The notes under the pieces: model-generated
Told to the model about the DNA's origin: nothing
Databases searched by the model: none
The model's input: the letters and a program-made list of their open reading frames with translations, nothing else
Shown here: positions 60,730-64,000 of the stretch, piece after piece
Position numbering within the stretch: position 1 is the first letter of the stretch
How the letters are laid out: the number at the start of each line of letters is the position of its first letter
Assembly (NCBI RefSeq): GCF_009695545.1
Contig: NZ_VUNS01000001.1
Location: forward strand, 186,001-250,000
Direction of reading: 5' to 3'
Origin: Victivallis lenta
GTDB lineage: Bacteria > Verrucomicrobiota > Lentisphaeria > Victivallales > Victivallaceae
DNA: 64,000 nucleotides
Translations under genes and position numbers: made by a program

Positions 60730-63453
60730 ATGCGAAAATACTGGATCATGCTCGCCCTGTGCCTTGCCGCCTGCTGCGGCGGAGCCGAACTCAAGCCGTT
60801 TCACGGCGATAACTACATCCTCGACTGCCGGAGCGGCATCGCCATCTCGGTGAAACAGAAGAACGGCGATTTCGCCCCGTTTCTCTCCGGCATCGGCTTC
60901 GACGCGACAGACAAGGACTGGAAGACGTTCTTCCGTTCCGCCGGATTCCGGGCGGAGTGTGTGAAACAGACGCCGGAATCCGCGCTTTACCGCTTCGAAT
61001 ACCGCTTTACCGGCCCCGATGCGAAACGAATCAGGCTCGGCGGCACGCTCGAAGCACATCCGGACTACATGCGGATCAATTTTGAAGGGAACTTCCGCGG
61101 CGACACCGACAAGTTCTTCCACCGCCGGATTCTGTTCCGCTATCCGAAGGAGGAGCTCCGGCTGCTCGGAGCGGCGGCCGACAACGGCCCGGAGGGCGGC
61201 CAAAGCGGCATCCGGCTGGAGTCTTCGCCGCAGCTCCGGCTCTTCTACAACCGCAAGGAAAAAAACAGTACGGGTTCGCAGATCTGGACCGGCCGGGACG
61301 AAGAGCGCTTCTTCCGGCTCGAAATCACGCTGGAACCGTATTCCGGCCGGATTCCCGAATTCAGCCGCCTGTCGAAAGAGCCGTATGAGGCCCGCTTCGA
61401 TTTCAGGCGTTACTGCAACGTCCTGCTGGACGAAGACGAACGCACGGCGGAGCTGAAAGTGCTGAACCGTTCGGCCGAACCGCTCGACCGCGAGGCACGT
61501 CTGACCATCCGCGACCACCGCGGCCGGAACCTCGAAACGAGGAAGCTCCGAATCGAAGCCGCTCCGGGAAAAACCGTCTCTCAGGCAGTTCCGCTCCCAT
61601 CCGGCCGGTACGGCTGGTTCGAGCTTGAATTCGACCTGCCGGGCAGTGCGCCGCTCCGCCGCAGCTGCTGCATCCTGCCGCCGGCCGGACGGAAGTTCGG
61701 CAAAGGGTCGATCTTCGGCGGCATCATCTATCCGTGGAACCGCAAAACCGTCGAAAAGCTCGACCTCATGCATTGGATCGGCATGAGCACGATCCGCCGC
61801 GCCTACCCGATCGCCCGGGAGGGGAGCTCTCTCCCCGCCGGACCGGAATATACGCCGGACGAAGCCGCCCTCGTGCTGCGCGAGCAGGCCGCACGCGGCA
61901 TCGAGCCGGTGCCGCTCACCTCCGAAAGCTGGAACTATCCGGCCGGAACCTTCCGCCTGACCGAATCGTCGAACGAGGCGAACATCCGGCGGCTCCCGGT
62001 TGACTATGCCGAGGAACTGAAGATCGAATATGTCCGAACCAAACTGCACGATCCGGAACTGCAGGTCGGTTCGACCGGAACCGCCGGAATCGATCTCCAC
62101 TGGTTCGAGGAACTGCAGGAGAACGGCGCATGGGACTACTTCGATGCGCTTTTCGTCCATCTGCACTGCTTCCCGCGCGCTCCGGAGGTCAACAACACGA
62201 TGACCCGCGAGTTCTGGCTGCACGACCGCGTCACGCTGCTGCGCGAACTCATGGACAAATATGGAGAAAAACCGGTCTACGACAGTGAAAACGGCTACCT
62301 GACCCGCTTTCCGGACCGTCGGGTGGAGAAGTATCCGCTGCGCTCCGTCTCCGACAGCAGCATCGCGGCGGCCTTCATGGTCCGCAGTTATCTGCAGTGC
62401 CTCGCCTACGGCGTGTCGAACAAGATGTGGTTCACAGTGGACAGCTACGGCGGCTTCGGCATCACCGAGTACGGCCAGCCGCTGCCGGCCTATCCGGCTT
62501 ACGCCGCGATGACCCGCATGCTCGACGGCGCCCGATATGCCGGGGAGCTCCTGTCGCCGGGGCGCGTGTCGAACGCGATGGACCGCAATGCGGAATTCAG
62601 CCGTTCCTGGTTCGGACAGGCCACCCCGGGACTGGAGAAGGAGCTGCTCGGTGCTGACCGCGACTATACGGAGAACGACCGGAATCCGGAGCTGAAGCCG
62701 TATGTCTATATCCGCGCCTTCCGGACGCCGGACGGACGGCCGCTGCTCGCCTGCTGGGCCACGCTCTACCGTCAGAAACTCGTTGACACTTCGATCGACA
62801 CCCCCGCCTGGCAGGATCAGAAGCCAGGCATCTCGCTGCTGTGGAACGGTTTCCCCGCGACGGAACCGCCGAAGCCGCTGCCGGTCCGCTTCCGGGTCGG
62901 CGTCCCCGAAGTCGAGGTTGCCGACCTGATGGGCAACCGCCGCAAAGTTGCCGCCGACAATGGGTTTCTCACGCTGGCGCTCGACGATTACCCGCAGTTC
63001 GTCTTCGGCGCCGACCCGGCGCTGCTCGGCGAAGCGGAACAATTCAGTTTGCGCCTTTTCCCGGAAACCTTCCGGAAAAACGACCGTTGGAAGACGCTGG
63101 TCCAGGCCGTGCTCCCCGCCGAAAAGAAGCATCCGGCCCGGAAATCGGTCTTCGACCGGGAAAACCTCTCGGCCGGGCTCGAGGCTGGAAAGCCGTATCC
63201 GATCCACGTCCGGCTGACCAACCTCGGCAAGGAGGCCGAAAGCGGAACCATCTCGCTCAAGCTGCCGGAGAGGTGGCGCTGTGAACCCGGCTCCATCCGT
63301 TTCGAAGCGGCAGCCGGGGCGGAGAAAACGGTCGCCGCGACCTTCCTGGTCACGCCGGACAGACCCGCGGCGAAGGTGAAAATCCGCAGCATCGTGCAAT
63401 CCGACCGCTTCGGCCGGATCGCGGACTCGGTCATGAATGTCGGGGTAAAGTAA
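60730..63453 (+). CDS. secreted glycosidase-like lipoprotein, family unclear
   Basis: 907 residues. The N-terminus MRKYWIMLALCLAAC ends in LAAC, a good lipobox, so it may be tethered to a membrane. An N-terminal beta region (about 20-310) precedes a TIM-barrel-like domain (about 315-640) with TSESWNYP, SSNEANIRRL and VYDSENGYLTRF. The two glutamates, in S-N-E and D-S-E-N, are placed as acid/base and nucleophile in clan GH-A enzymes. C-terminal beta domains (about 650-907) follow, one with RSWFGQA and one with a CARDB-like HVRLTNLGKEAESGTI. The substrate cannot be told. It ends the cassette headed by the GntR/LacI-type regulator and overlaps the convergent gene by 23 bases. Confidence 0.7.
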   Translation: MRKYWIMLALCLAACCGGAELKPFHGDNYILDCRSGIAISVKQKNGDFAPFLSGIGFDATDKDWKTFFRSAGFRAECVKQTPESALYRFEYRFTGPDAKRIRLGGTLEAHPDYMRINFEGNFRGDTDKFFHRRILFRYPKEELRLLGAAADNGPEGGQSGIRLESSPQLRLFYNRKEKNSTGSQIWTGRDEERFFRLEITLEPYSGRIPEFSRLSKEPYEARFDFRRYCNVLLDEDERTAELKVLNRSAEPLDREARLTIRDHRGRNLETRKLRIEAAPGKTVSQAVPLPSGRYGWFELEFDLPGSAPLRRSCCILPPAGRKFGKGSIFGGIIYPWNRKTVEKLDLMHWIGMSTIRRAYPIAREGSSLPAGPEYTPDEAALVLREQAARGIEPVPLTSESWNYPAGTFRLTESSNEANIRRLPVDYAEELKIEYVRTKLHDPELQVGSTGTAGIDLHWFEELQENGAWDYFDALFVHLHCFPRAPEVNNTMTREFWLHDRVTLLRELMDKYGEKPVYDSENGYLTRFPDRRVEKYPLRSVSDSSIAAAFMVRSYLQCLAYGVSNKMWFTVDSYGGFGITEYGQPLPAYPAYAAMTRMLDGARYAGELLSPGRVSNAMDRNAEFSRSWFGQATPGLEKELLGADRDYTENDRNPELKPYVYIRAFRTPDGRPLLACWATLYRQKLVDTSIDTPAWQDQKPGISLLWNGFPATEPPKPLPVRFRVGVPEVEVADLMGNRRKVAADNGFLTLALDDYPQFVFGADPALLGEAEQFSLRLFPETFRKNDRWKTLVQAVLPAEKKHPARKSVFDRENLSAGLEAGKPYPIHVRLTNLGKEAESGTISLKLPERWRCEPGSIRFEAAAGAEKTVAATFLVTPDRPAAKVKIRSIVQSDRFGRIADSVMNVGVK

Positions 63454-64000
63454 AATCCAGCGTCCGTGCCGGAAAACCCGGCACGGTGATTTCGACCACG
63501 CCGGAATCCCACCCGGAACGGATGAGCGGAGAATCGTAGAGCGGCCAGTCGAACCGGGCCGGAACGCCGTCGACGCTGCGGCTGCCGTCCGCACCGAGCC
63601 CGATGCGCCCGCAGCGCTTCGACTCGTAGACGAGACGGCGCGCGCCGCGGTCGAACGTCAGGCGGTTTGACAGGATCTCTTCCCGGAACGCAGCGAACGA
63701 GGCATAATCGGCAGCCTCCCCCGCCTCGCAGACCGCCGCATTCACGGCGCCGGGACTGGTCACTTCGATACCGGCCCATTCGCCCTCCTCCGTCCGGCTC
63801 CAGCCGTTCGGCAGCAGAAGCGCGGCATAGGCGGCCGGGCCGGCGGCGAACAGCGCGAATTCGGTTTCGGCGACCTCGCGGAATTCCGCCTTCGGAAAAC
63901 AGGCGTGGATAAACTGCATCGGCTGATCGGCCGGAATGTCGTAGAGCGCCAGCACGGCTGAACGGTGCTGAAAAAAACGGCCGCAGCGGCAGCCGAGGTC
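63431..64000 (-). CDS. C-terminal part of a large beta-rich protein, start outside window
   Basis: The frame stays open from its stop at 63431 through the right edge; I read the last codons and found no stop up to 64000, giving at least 189 residues. It contains GRFFQHRSAVLALYDIP, then QFIHACFPKAEF, SRTEEGEWAGIEVTSPGA and RFDWPLYDSPLIRSGWDSG. All-beta character with a Cys-x-Cys near the edge. The closing domain resembles the beta-sandwich end of heparinase-like or other glycan-active enzymes, but I recognise no family. Its last 23 bases overlap the 3' end of the plus-strand gene. Confidence 0.6.
   Translation of the reverse strand, partial: DLGCRCGRFFQHRSAVLALYDIPADQPMQFIHACFPKAEFREVAETEFALFAAGPAAYAALLLPNGWSRTEEGEWAGIEVTSPGAVNAAVCEAGEAADYASFAAFREEILSNRLTFDRGARRLVYESKRCGRIGLGADGSRSVDGVPARFDWPLYDSPLIRSGWDSGVVEITVPGFPARTLDFTLPRHS

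Overview
The window is GC-rich, densely coded bacterial DNA with 45 supported protein genes (two cut by the window edges) and no rRNA, tRNA, CRISPR array or insertion sequence that I can see. The organism is most likely an anaerobic, carbohydrate-fermenting member of the Lentisphaerota (Victivallis-like). This is an inference from four short pseudopilin-like proteins with an [13 protein letters not shown]-type N-terminus, large secreted glycosidases, many LacI/GntR/AraC regulators, a biotin-dependent decarboxylase, a bifurcating-type lactate dehydrogenase and a hybrid-cluster protein. No taxonomic marker was compared.

Layout. 1-2551 (minus): the end of an AsmA-like membrane-anchored protein, overlapped by a formyltransferase. 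2822-5408 (plus): a secreted protein, an ABC-2 type permease and a biotin-protein ligase. 5414-9254: gamma, alpha and beta subunits of a biotin-dependent sodium-pump decarboxylase, next to the ligase that would biotinylate it, ended by a strong terminator. 9567-14897: a secreted protein with two tandem beta-sandwich-like repeats and a 1372-residue family-2 glycosidase. 15032-19351: an HI0933-type flavoprotein, then a coupled pair made of a Ser/Gly repeat protein and a two-domain glycosyltransferase-like protein. 19364-23876 (minus): LacI regulator, pseudopilin, secreted clan-A-type glycosidase. 24106-30031 (plus): SGNH hydrolase, then a tightly coupled lactate operon (lactate racemase LarA, EtfB, EtfA with an iron-sulfur domain, FAD D-lactate dehydrogenase, small secreted protein). 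30039-35993: AraC regulator divergent from an alpha-amylase-family enzyme, an orphan radical-SAM protein, a parvulin foldase and a serine hydrolase. 36179-41014: pseudopilin plus a second 1371-residue GH2 enzyme, convergent with a sialic-acid-lyase gene that diverges from its likely GntR regulator. 42906-45115: TetR regulator and hydroxylamine reductase. 45159-52390 (minus): LacI regulator, PL11-type rhamnogalacturonan lyase, pseudopilin, MFS transporter. 52770-54981 (minus): 6-phosphogluconate dehydrogenase and a lipoprotein. 55208-58665: topoisomerase I with an unusual C-terminus and an AsmA-like protein. 58941-63453: GntR/LacI-type regulator, pseudopilin, glycosidase-like protein. The right edge holds the 3' end of a convergent gene.

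How it works together. The dominant theme is regulated, extracellular plant and host glycan breakdown. Four separate loci carry the same small part, a pseudopilin-like gene beside a large secreted glycan-active enzyme, three of them with their own sugar-type regulator. I regard this repeated regulator-pseudopilin-hydrolase cassette as the best candidate for a poorly described system. The energy side (lactate racemase plus Etf-linked lactate dehydrogenase, and the decarboxylase sodium pump) fits fermentation. Several regulators have near-perfect TTGACA-17-TATAAT promoters with palindromic operators, so much of the regulation can be read directly from the sequence.
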